DNA of 64,000 nucleotides from Pelodera strongyloides (Eukaryota > Nematoda > Chromadorea > Rhabditida > Rhabditidae): NCBI GenBank assembly GCA_036852015.1, contig JAANDG010001204.1:18352-82351 (forward strand), written 5' to 3'. Position 1 is the stretch's first letter; every line of letters starts with the position of its first letter. The translations under genes and the position numbers were made by a program. The notes below the pieces were generated by a model. It did not search any database. It saw nothing but the letters and a program-made list of their open reading frames with translations, and was not told the origin of the DNA. Below are positions 23,968 through 35,374 of this stretch, in pieces.

Positions 23968-24729
23968 AGTACCAGCCGGCTACGCCTCCTGAGGCGTCTT
24001 TCCATACTTGTTCCATTCAAAGTTAAAAAATTTGCGTTGGGTTCGGTTAGTACAATTAGAGATCTTGGCATACAAGTGCAAAACAATTGGCAATACGTTG
24101 ATCATATAAGCAAAATGTGTACTAAAGGAATGGGTGCTTGGTTTGCGATTAATAAAGCCATAAAACAGAGAAATCCTTTAATACTCTTGAAAGCATATAA
24201 AACATATGTTCGACCAATCCTTGAATTTGCAAGCGTTGTTTGGAGCCCTTACTTAAAGAAAGACACAACCAAAGTTGAAAAAGTGCAAGCGCGTATTACG
24301 CGCATTATCTTTCAAAAATGTTTTGGACAATCTCCGATCCCATGCTATAGCGATAGGCTACGTAAGTTTAACCTTTTATCTCTGCAACAACGACGTATCA
24401 ATCAAGACCTTGTATTTGCATTCAAGTTACTCAAGGGAGAACTCTCCACCTCGTTTAGTAAATACTATGCTTGGAGACCTACTAGAGGTCGTATTTCATC
24501 TTTTGAATTGCACGTGCCCTTCTCGAAACTGAATCCTCATTATCACAGTTTCTTTATTCGTACGGCTAAATGGCTAAACAAACTCCCAGATAAACTTTTA
24601 CGATTACCAAGTTCAAAATCTCTTTGCCGGCGTTTAAAGTCAATGGATAGAAACGATTTGCTCACGATATTAGATATAAGTGCAATTGAGTCCAACTTTC
24701 CAGAGTACAACCTTACTTTGTATCGCTAA
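23968..24729 (+). mobile_element. 5'-truncated LINE reverse transcriptase, C-terminal part
   Basis: One open frame follows a stop at 23965 and ends at 24729. It encodes the end of a non-LTR retrotransposon polymerase: IRDLGIQVQNNWQYVDHI, AYKTYVRPILEFASVVWSP and KVEKVQARITRIIF are the typical post-catalytic (thumb) motifs of CR1/Jockey-like LINEs. The catalytic FADD-type motif and endonuclease are absent, as expected for a 5'-truncated insertion. The frame is intact for about 250 codons, so the copy is either young or conserved by chance. The family assignment within non-LTR elements is an inference. Confidence 0.85.
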
Positions 24730-25911
24730 TTTTATTTCGTTCAGATTATGGGAATAAACTGGTAGGGTCCTATATTACCCCCTGATGCTTGATTTCCGAT
24801 GTGAAGAAATGCTGCTTATTTCGACAATTTCGTCTACGAGGACAATTTAAATTCAAAATTTTCATTTCTTTGTTTGCTGATTTCGTGCTTATTCTTGTGT
24901 CTCGTTTTATTGTGATACAGTTACACCGAGGAGTTCTTTATTTTTTGGTTGATCTACGCTTTATTGGTGTGCTTTCTCTTCATAGTTTTGCAAAAAATTG
25001 CCAATATCGAGTGGCTTATCCACTAAAAGCCATTTGCGGCGCTGCGATATTTTATTGTAGCGCATAAGGTTTCCTGCGGGTGGAGGGTATTCACTGTGCT
25101 AGTTTTTGAGTACCCGTTGTAATAGCTTTACTTTTACCTAAGCCCACTCGTTCAGTTCTTATCTCGTGGCCCATTTTTTGAGGTAACAATACAATATCGC
25201 CCACATATCATACGATCGCGGCAAATATTTGCAAAACTTGAAATGCCTGACACCATTACCTATACATTACGCTTGATTTCCATTGTTTTATTATCAAATC
25301 ACCTGTTTGCTAATCAACGACAACACGACGAGTTATATACTACTTTCTTTTCATCATTTCATTGTGATGCACACCCTGTGGTGTTATTTAATAAATAAAA
25401 AACTTGTGAAACGTCTGTAAAGTGGATGAAAATCTTTACGAATGAAGACACACATAGTTCTTTTACATGAGAATATTCTAATTTGGCTGCGGCACTCTTT
25501 TTTACCCGAAGCGGAGCATTTTATTCGAATTATACTTCCGGAACGTGAGTGCTAGCGCACGCTACAGTTACGGCTTGTGTTAGCCGCATGTGTGAAAAAG
25601 TGAAGCAAAACCAAACCTTCATTCCCCGGGATAATGTTGCAAAGTATTACGCGGAAGCAGATATTTGAATAAGAGGATTTTGAATGCAAGATTGTTATTT
25701 GCATGCACATTTGAATATCCGAGCAAAATTTGCATGATCATGTTATATGGGACGAAATATATGGGACTAGCACCCAGCGGAAAATAATATCAGAAGTCAC
25801 AAATATTTTATCCACAAAATTCTCAAATCATTCACAATAAACGTAATAAAAAAGATGGAATGCTGGTTTACGTAGTGTTGTGGCTTTAGGCATCGGCTCA
25901 AAATAAGTTAT
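24730..25911. other. Intergenic, LINE 3' flank and spacer
   Basis: The first few hundred bases may be the LINE 3' untranslated region; AATAAATAAAAAA lies near 25390. Nothing else can be supported. Confidence 0.4.
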
Positions 25912-26997
25912 TTATTGCTTAGATTTGGCAATGGCATCAGCCACGGTAGTTCCATCAAAACCGACATTATTTGGGTCGAGATCCACGTAATCAATAACAA
26001 CCTGAAAAAAAAATGAAACCATATTTGGTGAACCTCTAACTTCTTTACAAAAGGTCACCAAAGGTTGAGGTGTCGGAATTTTATAATGGCTTGTACGGCT
26101 CAATGAACATTTGTAAGCTAGGCTAGGCTGCTAGGCACCGCGTGGGCAAAATTTCCCATTTTCCTAAGTTTATCGCTGCTCGTGCACATGCGACCCACAC
26201 CAAGAGCACGGGCCGCGCACTGTGGACTACGCGCCACACCTGTGCCTAAATATTTGTGCGAAACGCGCAAGTAAAGCAAGGTGTAAGCAACTCCGCGGTG
26301 AAGCATTTTTGGCAGAACATTATTTGAAGGATTTAGATAACATGTAATCCGTTCCACAAAATTGAATGATAATTTCTAACCTTATCTCTTGGCAAGTTGA
26401 GTTTCTTCATACATAGTTCGGTGATCTTTTGAGTGTGGCGGATGTTGTCAGTTGCGCTTAGAGCACCCACTGATTTCACCTAAACATATCTTTAATGGTG
26501 TGGTTCATTACTCTCTAACCCTCTATCGTTCTCTGTCTGTCTGTATCTCCATCCTTCTCTGACTCTCTCTATGACTCTTTCTCTCTCTATCTCTCTATCT
26601 CTCTATCTCTCTCCCTCTCTCTCTCTGACTCTGGATCACTCCTTTCTCGCGTCGGAACATGTGTCATGAGCAGTAACGAGTAAATTTCATAGACTTCAAT
26701 AACGTGTCAGCCAGGAAATTCACGACAACTTACAGTAATAAGCGTGCATGGCGCTTTTGAATCGCCGTGTATCAATCGAGCTCCGGCGGCAATCTAAATA
26801 GAATAGTACATTAGAAACCCAGTAAAACTACTTTTGCTAATGTCACAAATAAGAAAAATCAATATTCAACTAACCTCGACTCCAATACGGCTAGGCGGTT
26901 TGCTGAATGACTCGGCGATAACGTGTGTTAATTCATTTTCGAATCCTTCCGGCACACTACTATCCGGCAAGTTGGTACAAACTCTAATCATAGGCAT
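25912..26997 (-). CDS. mif-2: MIF/D-dopachrome tautomerase family protein, MIF-2 type
   Basis: Four exons: 26997-26875, 26793-26734, 26479-26381, 26001-25912, all phase 0. They give a complete 123-residue protein. Family length is about 115-120. The start [12 protein letters not shown] has the conserved Pro2 that is the catalytic base in MIF-type keto-enol tautomerases. The middle has [18 protein letters not shown], and the C-terminus has [13 protein letters not shown], matching the family's strand and loop order. From memory it is closest to nematode MIF-2 and not to MIF-1. Known members form trimers in the cytosol, can be released, and modulate immunity or stress responses; that is family knowledge. 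The acceptor AATTTAG lies 9 bases before the ATG, suggesting spliced-leader addition. It shares its strand with the neighbours on both sides, but the spacers are over 1 kb, so an operon is not indicated. Confidence 0.93.
26568..26632. repeat. CT microsatellite in mif-2 intron 2
   Basis: (CT)n with TATCTCTC units. Confidence 0.9.
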
Positions 26998-27243
26998 TGT
27001 TAGAGACTAAATTAAGATTTTATTAAAACAAATAAAGACCAGACCCATGAAAAATGGGTCACTTTTTGACAGATATCTATCGAAAAGAGTAACACGATAA
27101 ATAAATAAAAATATAGAAGCAAAGGCGTGTTATGCGCAGTAGTAACATTCTAATTTCGTAAGGAGTAACTAGGCTCTCGAAAATTAGCATACAGAGAAAC
27201 TCGATGACGAGAATTTCCTGCCATTAGATCAAAACAGTATTGT

Positions 27244-27412
27244 GCCTACTTTGGGAAATTTGCAAATGATGCGCATAATCCTATGTGTTTTATGTAAATT
27301 TGGTGCCGGAAACTTCGGAGGGCTCCAATAATTTGCATGGGATACATAGGACATGCGTATCATATACAAATTTCCCAAAGTATGTACAATACGACAATAC
27401 CGCTTTAAAGTT
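27244..27412. mobile_element. TTAA-type inverted-repeat element upstream of mif-2
   Basis: The left arm contains TTTGGGAAATTTGCAAATGA and the right arm TATACAAATTTCCCAAAGTA. The right end is ATACCGCTTTAA. It probably belongs to the wider AAAGCG-ended group. Confidence 0.6.
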
Positions 27413-28165
27413 GCTGTAATTATTGAACGAAACCAATTTCAATGACAATGTGTCTACACTTTTTTTCGATTCGTGAAAAATACTACGCTCTGCGACTATT
27501 TCAAACGAATTTAGAATAATAATTTCGGCTAATATGTTATTCTTTTTTTTACTAAACAATACTGAATGGTGAAGCCATAAAGCTTGACACTTAATAAATA
27601 GTTTGAGAGAAAATGAAAATATTTCATTGAACCAGGAACCTCGCATTCCTGTAAGTGGGAGAATCAATAAACGTGCAAACGTGTAGTATACGCCTCTGCC
27701 TCTTATCGCATATGTTCTAGTTTTGTTTGTTGTTTACTGAGTGGCTAGACAGGGGCTGCTGCTGAATTTTAGGAAAACAACTTTTATATTTATAATATAT
27801 AGATAATATATAGATAGTAAAAATAAATATATTATCAAAGATGAATAAATAAATAAATATTTTATATTGTTTATTTCATGTTTATTTTTCTTCTGATCAT
27901 GTTTATATTTTCAATGAATGAAATCCAAAACTCGAGTACAATGGTTTATTAATGAAAAATAATACAACGCAAAAAAAGGAAGAAAAAAAGCATAGAGTAC
28001 ATTGTGAAAATTAAAAGACATTATTAAAATTAAAGGCATTTGGAAAATAAGTCCCTATTTCTAAAGCAAAAGCCTCGATTAAGTGTTTTTATGCAAAACA
28101 TTTTTTATTCAAAAATAGATATCATGGGGTAGTGTTTTGTACATTCTACAGTATCCCCTGCTTCA

Positions 28166-29583
28166 TTAATTGACAATTAGCGTAATTACAATTGGAGTCA
28201 GCGGCGTAGTTGCCTCGTCCAATGTGCTTTCGTCATCAGAAGCCGGTGTGACGTCAGCAGGTGATGAGGGCATCTAAAACATGGGTTTTTTAGACTTCAG
28301 ACAGATATAATTCGTGAATATGCAGACGGCGCCATGTTGGCATATCGACAACGGCTTGCCCAATCATGCTCTGATAATAAAGATTTGTGAAAACCACGAG
28401 TACTTATTTGGTAGTTGCGGATAATACGTACATCGCTTTTTCCAGTTGAGAATTAAAAAAAATTATCTGATAATATTTTCAAGCCATCTCCCTGTCTTTT
28501 GCCTAATCGAACGTATACAATCGATCAACGTAATCGAATCGAGCATACTTTCAGGAAACCATACCACATCAAAATATGTGCCGGCATCTGCACGTTGAAC
28601 GTTGTTCATCACGATGCCCTCGCCTGTCCAGATAGTCTCCGAACCAGTATCAGCTACCTCGTTTGTCTAAATTGGTCAAAGCGATACAGCACGTGGTTTG
28701 AAAGGCCACCATGAGGAGTGAGTGGAGGCCTAATGCAGGTTGCATGTCTTGTGAGTTTAGTTGAAAAGTGAAAAATGACTACTCATACCTCGTCGTCGAT
28801 CCATTTGCCGCAATTGGAATCCGTCTGCTCTTCATCTCTGCACTTTCTGAAATTTAAGCACTATCATGTATACTACATGGTTCAGTGGGTAGCGCTACTG
28901 CTTGTGGCCATAGTAACGGAGGTTCGAATCCACTTGTGAAATTCTATTATGCCGTCTCTTACAATTAGTAAGAAATTGTGGACGATACCGTCTCCGGATT
29001 ATAAGTTTAGAAATTAACGCATCGATGCGCTCTAATACGCCAAGTTATCTACCATGATCGTGGCTAGTACAGTGGTGTTGTTCTAAATAACTCACGTAAT
29101 AGTATGATTTCCCATAACGCATTCTCGCTGGTAAACATCTGTGTCGGGCACAAATTCCAATGATTCTCCTTCCTAGGATATATGGTTGGGTAGCTTGGTG
29201 CGAAATTGGTACCTGGTAGAAACCAGGCAGGAGACAGGTAGGAGCCGGATAGGAGCCGGATAGGAGCCAGGTATGAGCGTGGTACCATACAAACTTACAA
29301 ACCATCCGATGGGTACGAGCCTCATAGGTGCACGATTTTTTAGTCTAATTACACTCATTCGCATACAACGATACAACGTATGGGAATACGGTTATCCAGA
29401 ATGCGTTTTGCGTTTTGAATCCGTACGTGCTAGGCTTGCGAAGTGGAGCCTAAGCCTAAGCCTAAGCCTAAGCCACTGTACATGAATCACATATCATCAA
29501 ATAATACTTACATCCATAATGATGAGCTTCCTCTCCGCGCAAACAACAGCAACGAGTACCAGAAAAGCGAGGAAGTTGTACAT
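28166..29583 (-). CDS. Small secreted immunoglobulin-like protein
   Basis: Five exons: 29583-29512, 29172-29096, 28846-28789, 28666-28565, 28273-28166. Phases agree and predict 138 residues. MYNFLAFLVLVAVVCA is a clear signal peptide cut near residue 16. The mature part resembles one Ig domain: Cys42 and Cys52 in RECVMGNHTITKC, Cys62 and Trp65, then VMNNVQRADAGTY (residues 88-100), the classic Ig strand F motif. The usual strand F cysteine is replaced (GTYFDV), so disulphide pairing must differ. The sequon Asn46-His-Thr may be glycosylated. The tail is Ser/Thr/Asp-rich and ends in a short hydrophobic run. The first ATG lies one base after a TTCAG acceptor, a typical trans-splice site. The function is unknown, probably extracellular binding. 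Confidence 0.75.
28868..28945 (+). repeat. tRNA-His-like sequence (SINE head or pseudogene)
   Basis: TTCAGTGGGTAGCGC resembles an A box. CTTGTGGCCATAGTAAC matches the anticodon arm of tRNA-His with GTG anticodon. GGTTCGAATCC is a perfect B box. The acceptor stem does not close, so it is a tRNA-derived element or dead copy. It lies antisense in intron 2 of the Ig-like gene. Confidence 0.7.
29447..29474 (-). repeat. Interstitial telomere-like repeat in intron 1 of the Ig-like gene
   Basis: Four CCTAAG units on the + strand, about 40 bases downstream (in coding sense) of the signal-peptide exon. Confidence 0.9.
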
Positions 29584-29973
29584 TCTGAATTAAAACGATA
29601 TAGCGGGCGGGGTTTGAAACGGATGTTACACAACTCATTCCCATATTCTGTGTGCAAAAGAATGTAAGTAGCATATACACGCGCATCATTCACTACATGG
29701 GAATGCTACTAAATGTAAAAACGAGAGGTTATGCCTCTTTGGGCCAACGACTGTTTAAATTGGTACACATTCACTAAACAGGTGCATTCTCAATGAGGCC
29801 AATTACCGTGAAATTAGAGAAGGCTGAAATTTATTAATCTCCAAGCACAGGAGGCAGGGTATGTACATAATTATCAGGCAGGCACACACTTTAATGTGCA
29901 CTTAAATAATCAGCCTAATATTGGAATTCAATTTGCAGCCGTTTTTATAACTCAATCGAGCTCATGGAAATTC

Positions 29974-30143
29974 AAGGTGAAATACCGGCCTGTTTTTGAA
30001 ACGCATCGTGGATAACTGAATTTTTACGTATTTATGCTAATTTTCTCCAATTTAGCTCGATTTTTTATTCTAATTGATGTTCACTTGCATACGCTGTCTG
30101 AGAATGCTGGTCTACTCGATGTGTTTCCAAAACGGGCCGGTAC
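29974..30143. mobile_element. MITE, family A, ends eroded
   Basis: It contains GAAATACCGGCCTGTTTTTG at the left and AAAACGGGCCGGTACG at the right, with the standard interior. Confidence 0.75.
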
Positions 30144-31476
30144 GAAAACTATGAATAAAGTGTCTAGGCTCGAGGTATGACACATGAAAAATAATATGTG
30201 TTGAAGGTTCTGCGGAGAGAGAGACTACGTTCATAAATGTTGGTTTAATTTCCTTTAAATATCACTCAAGAACCGATGAGAGTAGGCGGTTTCAATCTCG
30301 AAAAATAAAATAAAAATAAAGAAAAAAGATCCTCAAGTGTTTGTGGAATAGAACTCGGCAATTTCCTCTTTTTATTAAAATTTTTGCTCCGAAACGACCT
30401 TGGACGCTTAGGATATTACCATTCGGTTCGGCATTTATAATCGTTCATTTTCAAGTATTTTCCCGGCGAAGAGTAGTTTTAAGGTATAAGTATGTAGTGG
30501 TTCAAACTCTTGGAGGATTACGGTAGAATGAACGCAGTCTAGAAACCATCTGTGGATAATAAAAGAGAAAATTGTTGTGAAAATTGTTGAGCGAGAGTAA
30601 GAGAGAGAGAGAGTAAGAGAGTGAGAGAGAGAGAGGGAAAGAAAAAGAGAGATAGAGAGAGAGAAAGAGAGAGGGAGGACGTTCAAAATGTAGGATTATA
30701 AATAAGAGAAATGTGATTCAAACTTTGCTTGATGAAAGTATAAATGGACCAGTTTGAGGTTTGGCTCACTTTAGACTTTTTCTTATTTTCCAAAACAAAA
30801 ATGTAAGTTTACAAAGGTTTATTGCATGTCAGAGTGTTCATAATGACCCATATGATAAATGGAGTATTTTTTACGGCTGTAAATAAAGTAAATAAACCCA
30901 AACTATGTTAGCGCTATCGCGCTAACAAAGGTATATTAACAATGTTAACGAAGTTATCGGTTTTTTAAAATGTTTCCTGAAATTTGCTTACTTAGATTTG
31001 CTGAAAAAATAGAGGCACTACACGAAAATATATAAGCACAAAACACAAGCAAAAATTAGCATTGGGTACATGCACATTATGAGTTCAACTATATCAATCC
31101 AATGAGGAACCTCATTATTATAACATAAAAGCACTTAAACTCAAACAATCATTTTAAAAAATGTTGAAAATTCAACTTTCAAAAGTTCTATTCGTCTCTC
31201 AAATTGTTTTGTGGTTTACTTGCAATCCTGGCGACTATATATTATAAAATATTTCGTATGCTTATGCGAAATTATTAATAAGAACAACAATTGTTGGGAA
31301 TACAAGAACACATATTACACCACTGTAAACTGTAAAATGAATAAAATGAGTAAATAATTGCATTCAATTTATTATGGGGGAGGCAATAATAAAAATATTT
31401 TGCAGCGCATACAGAAGAGGAAGACTGCCAGTTCATAGAGCTCGCCTTTCACGCCGCCGCGCGCTTTCGGCACCCT
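30144..31476. other. Intergenic spacer, no gene supported
   Basis: It holds a GA microsatellite at about 30595-30676 and one copy of a palindrome, TTAGCGCTATCGCGCTAA, near 30908. That palindrome is repeated near 60521. Confidence 0.5.
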
Positions 31477-34400
31477 TTAGCGCGCCTCGCTCTCGTGCCG
31501 CAGCTTTTGCATTTGTCCGCTAATCTCTCGCTCAATGGTCCATGGGTCGGAAGCCACGGGGATATTCGTCTCGTCAGTTGAGAAACACATTTGGGTCTGA
31601 AGAAAAAAAAACGGTTTACATGCTAACATAACGCTGTACTCCACAAACATTATTCTTATCTTGTGCCTTTCGTTACCAAAACAATTATGTTTCACTTATG
31701 GGGTAACTTTTGATATGTATGAAGTCTACATCTTTGAGCATAGGCCGGAGATAACGTCAGAGCCTAAGCCTAAGCCTAGGCCTAAGGCCAACCCCAAACA
31801 TAAGAATAACAGATTCACAAACTTCTCTAGCCGGTCCCTCGCATACAACTCGTCGGGCAGCACGTCTACTAGTACAGGCACGCACGCGAGAACGTTGTCC
31901 ATTAATGCATGGAGACCATGAAGTCCACTCGAGGTAAGCACCCTTCACGACGCCGTCTGAACAAAGGAAATGAGATATCTTTTTATATAAAGAAATTATA
32001 AAGCTGCTGAAAAGGATCGGGATGTCATTGTAATTTGCGGTAGAAAACTATAATGTAAGTTAAATTGTTACAAGCGAAACCGTTCGTGTATGGTTACTAG
32101 AAAGGGTACTCTCTCCATAGAGGACGTTCGTAGTTAATAATGTACAGTAGACACGTGCCGAGCCTTAGCTTAGGACTCCCGAGGTTTTAGAATAAATCTT
32201 TATTTAATTCGCCAAAGTTTCGACAAAGCCATCTGTATGATTACTTTCTCTGGACTATTCTAGGAAACCAGTGAACATGGAATTTTAAAGTGGTTAGACA
32301 CGCGGTTACGCATGATAGAAAACACCATTTTAATGTAATATATATATTGTGCCTTCTCAGAATTCCGGTACAGAAAGACACCCACAATTTGCATAGATTA
32401 CAGGAAAGGTCATGCGTTTCACAAACCCGATTTACACCACTTTAATCTTTAATGTTACGGGATGGGCTCTACCGAGCCTGCGTCCTAGAGGAACTTTTTT
32501 TCCTAGCTCAAGATTGAAGAGCAATACAAAGACCGACAAGCTTAGTTTGAACGTTAATCGAATAAAAAAGCCAATAGAAAGTCAGGCCCAAGGTCCAAAC
32601 AAATCGCGCACGTTTTGAATAGAAAATAGAAAGGAAACAAACGCCACAAGAAAAGCATTGAGGCCAAAAAAGACTGTGTTGCATTGTGTTTTCGTCCCCT
32701 TTTATCCTATTCTCTTTATCTCTTTCTCTCTATCTCTCTCTATCTCTCTCTCTATCTCTATCTCTCTCTATCTCTATCTCTCTCTATCTCTATCTAACAC
32801 AAGAAAATTTGCTGCATTTTATACTACTTCACACTTTGTAGGAACTGACGAAAGTTTCCAAAATACTTCCGTCTTTATTTTTTTTTATCCAGACGAGTTA
32901 AATGGAATAAAGTTTGAGTAATTTTATTCTTATTTTTTATTTATTCTTAAAGCGAAATACCAGCCGGTTTTTGAAACGCATCTCAAATATCAGCACTCTT
33001 ATGCAGTTATGCTAAAAGGGGTTTATTGGGGTCTATTTTTTATTCAAATTTATGATCATTTGCATATGAAGCATAGGAAAGCAGGGAGTACTCGATGCGT
33101 TTCAAAAACCGGCCGGGATTTCGCTTTAACACCCTTCCGCACGACTGGGAAGTCGATTTGTAGAGCCTCTAGAACGCATATCTAACTACCAATTATAAAT
33201 ATGTCTAATTAAAGCGAAATACAGGTCGGTTTTTGAAACACATCGAGCACACCAGCATTCTTATGCAGCTTATGCAAATGAACATAAATTAGACTAAAAA
33301 ATCGAGCTAAATTCGAGCAAATTAGCATAGGTACGTAAGAATTCAGTTGTCCACGATGCGCTTCAGAAGCCGGGCGGTTTTTCGTTTTAGCGCTTGATGA
33401 AAGCTTTACGTCTTTGTTGTATGCATGTGTAAATTAAATATTCGTTTGAGGACAGTTGTTTCCTAAATTTTTACACTTTTCCTTGTGTTGTCTGTTCCAC
33501 ACGAATACATCCGGGTATAAACTGCGCGACCAGATAAATGCAACAATTTGCATATAAAAATGCGCAATTGTGGGGGTGTAAACTTCGACCAGACAACAAT
33601 TACTAAAGTGTTGAACCCAGTCAAGGAAGTACAAAGTACGTGTGGGTGAATTTGCACTCTAAAGCTCTGGAATTCTGGAAACTCGGGTGGTGCGCGGCGA
33701 GTATTTGGCTAGCATCTGGCGCGGAAATGGCGCACATCCTGAGCAACCTTGTACTATATTACATATTACTCCTTACACCATATACTTTATAAAGAAAATA
33801 AGGGAATTGATTAACACCTATCTATATGTTCTTGTTTTATAAGCTGAAATTCACCTGTTCATTACTTTTTCAAAAATACTTTTTTTTTACTAATAACAAA
33901 AAATACTGAATAGAGTCACACGCTTGATTGAGCCTGCAGAGAATTGAACGTTCTCTTTCATATGTTTAGTTACAAAATTCACATTTCAATATAAAGTGTT
34001 AAATAAACCATCCGGTCCGAATTACTACATATTTTTTCCTTCTATATACAGTTCACTGGTGTCTTGTCTTGTGAATTTTTAACGCACATAAATTGTTCAG
34101 TCTGCCTTTGCAAAATTACAGCACCTTTTCCTCATTTTCACATACATTTACATCAAATTTCTACTATAAACTGAAGTTAGCCAAAGTAAATCTCAAGATT
34201 AGGTCGGAAGCCGCCGTTGACCTTGTTAATAATTACTGGTCTCAGACCAAGGGCCTACTCCCTTTTCAACTAATTAAAATATACGTTGTGCACCAGGCAA
34301 TCTTTGGACATATGAATCTAAGTTACAAGAAGACAAATTTACTTTCCTTGGGTGAAACAAACTCTTTGTTATTTTTTTTCCTCTATTTTTGGTATATAGG

Positions 34401-35307
34401 TATCCTTTGCAAAATTTTTCTTGCGCCAGGCAATTAGAGCTATCCCCTAATAATTAGAATCGATATCAGGGTGGAACTATGAAATAGTACGCTTTTCGGA
34501 GAGGCGAAGAATAATTAGTATCACAATAGTACGACGAATGTTTTGCGGGATCGACAACAAAAAATTCCTTTCAAAAAGCTGGGTGTCACGTGGGGAAACA
34601 CACCCTACTGAGGGAAAACTTCCTTCCCTAATTGTATGATCACTATCAGAAAAACGTTCTTCTTGTCAACATTTACAATTAGCGTGTTTACATATTAGCT
34701 GTAATCTAGAACCATGCTAGCTCTTTACTTTGAGTAATTTTGCACCCTTTTCATGGGTACCCCTTGCACTACCTGTATTTATGACGACGTGAACATATGC
34801 CAGTCTTTGTTTTTAAACTTTAGCGACGAGTTACCTTTTTTGCATAGCTAGCTTCTTCTCCCTCTCTCTCACTTTCTCTCTCTCTCTCTCTTCTCTTTTA
34901 TATCTCTCTAACCTCCCTCTGCCTCCCTCGCACTCTCGCACTCTCTATCTCGCTACAGAAGTATATATACATGACACCATACCTTGCGGCTTGGTGAAGC
35001 TCATCTCCGCGATCTTGTTGAAATCCAGTTGATTGAATAGCATGTCGTTGTCCTCGCCCACAATGGTGCGCACACCCTTAGCGCGAGCCTTGAGCACCTT
35101 GGCGCGCGCACGGTGCACATTCGTGACGTCAGATTCTGAAATATTAGTCAAGAACAACTGTACAACCAAGAAAGTTGAGTACAGGTGACTCCATTTTTTT
35201 TAATTCCCATCTAATAGTCCTACCATGCTCTATCATTCCACCCACTCAAAACTTTTATTATTGCGGTTTTTGGCAGTGAAAGTCGACGAAGGGAAGTAGA
35301 GAAGGAC

Positions 35308-35374
<67 letters not shown>

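Noticed and set aside
27290..27667. 125-residue minus-strand open frame
   Set aside because: No splice context, no recognisable motif, and overlaps an inverted-repeat element.
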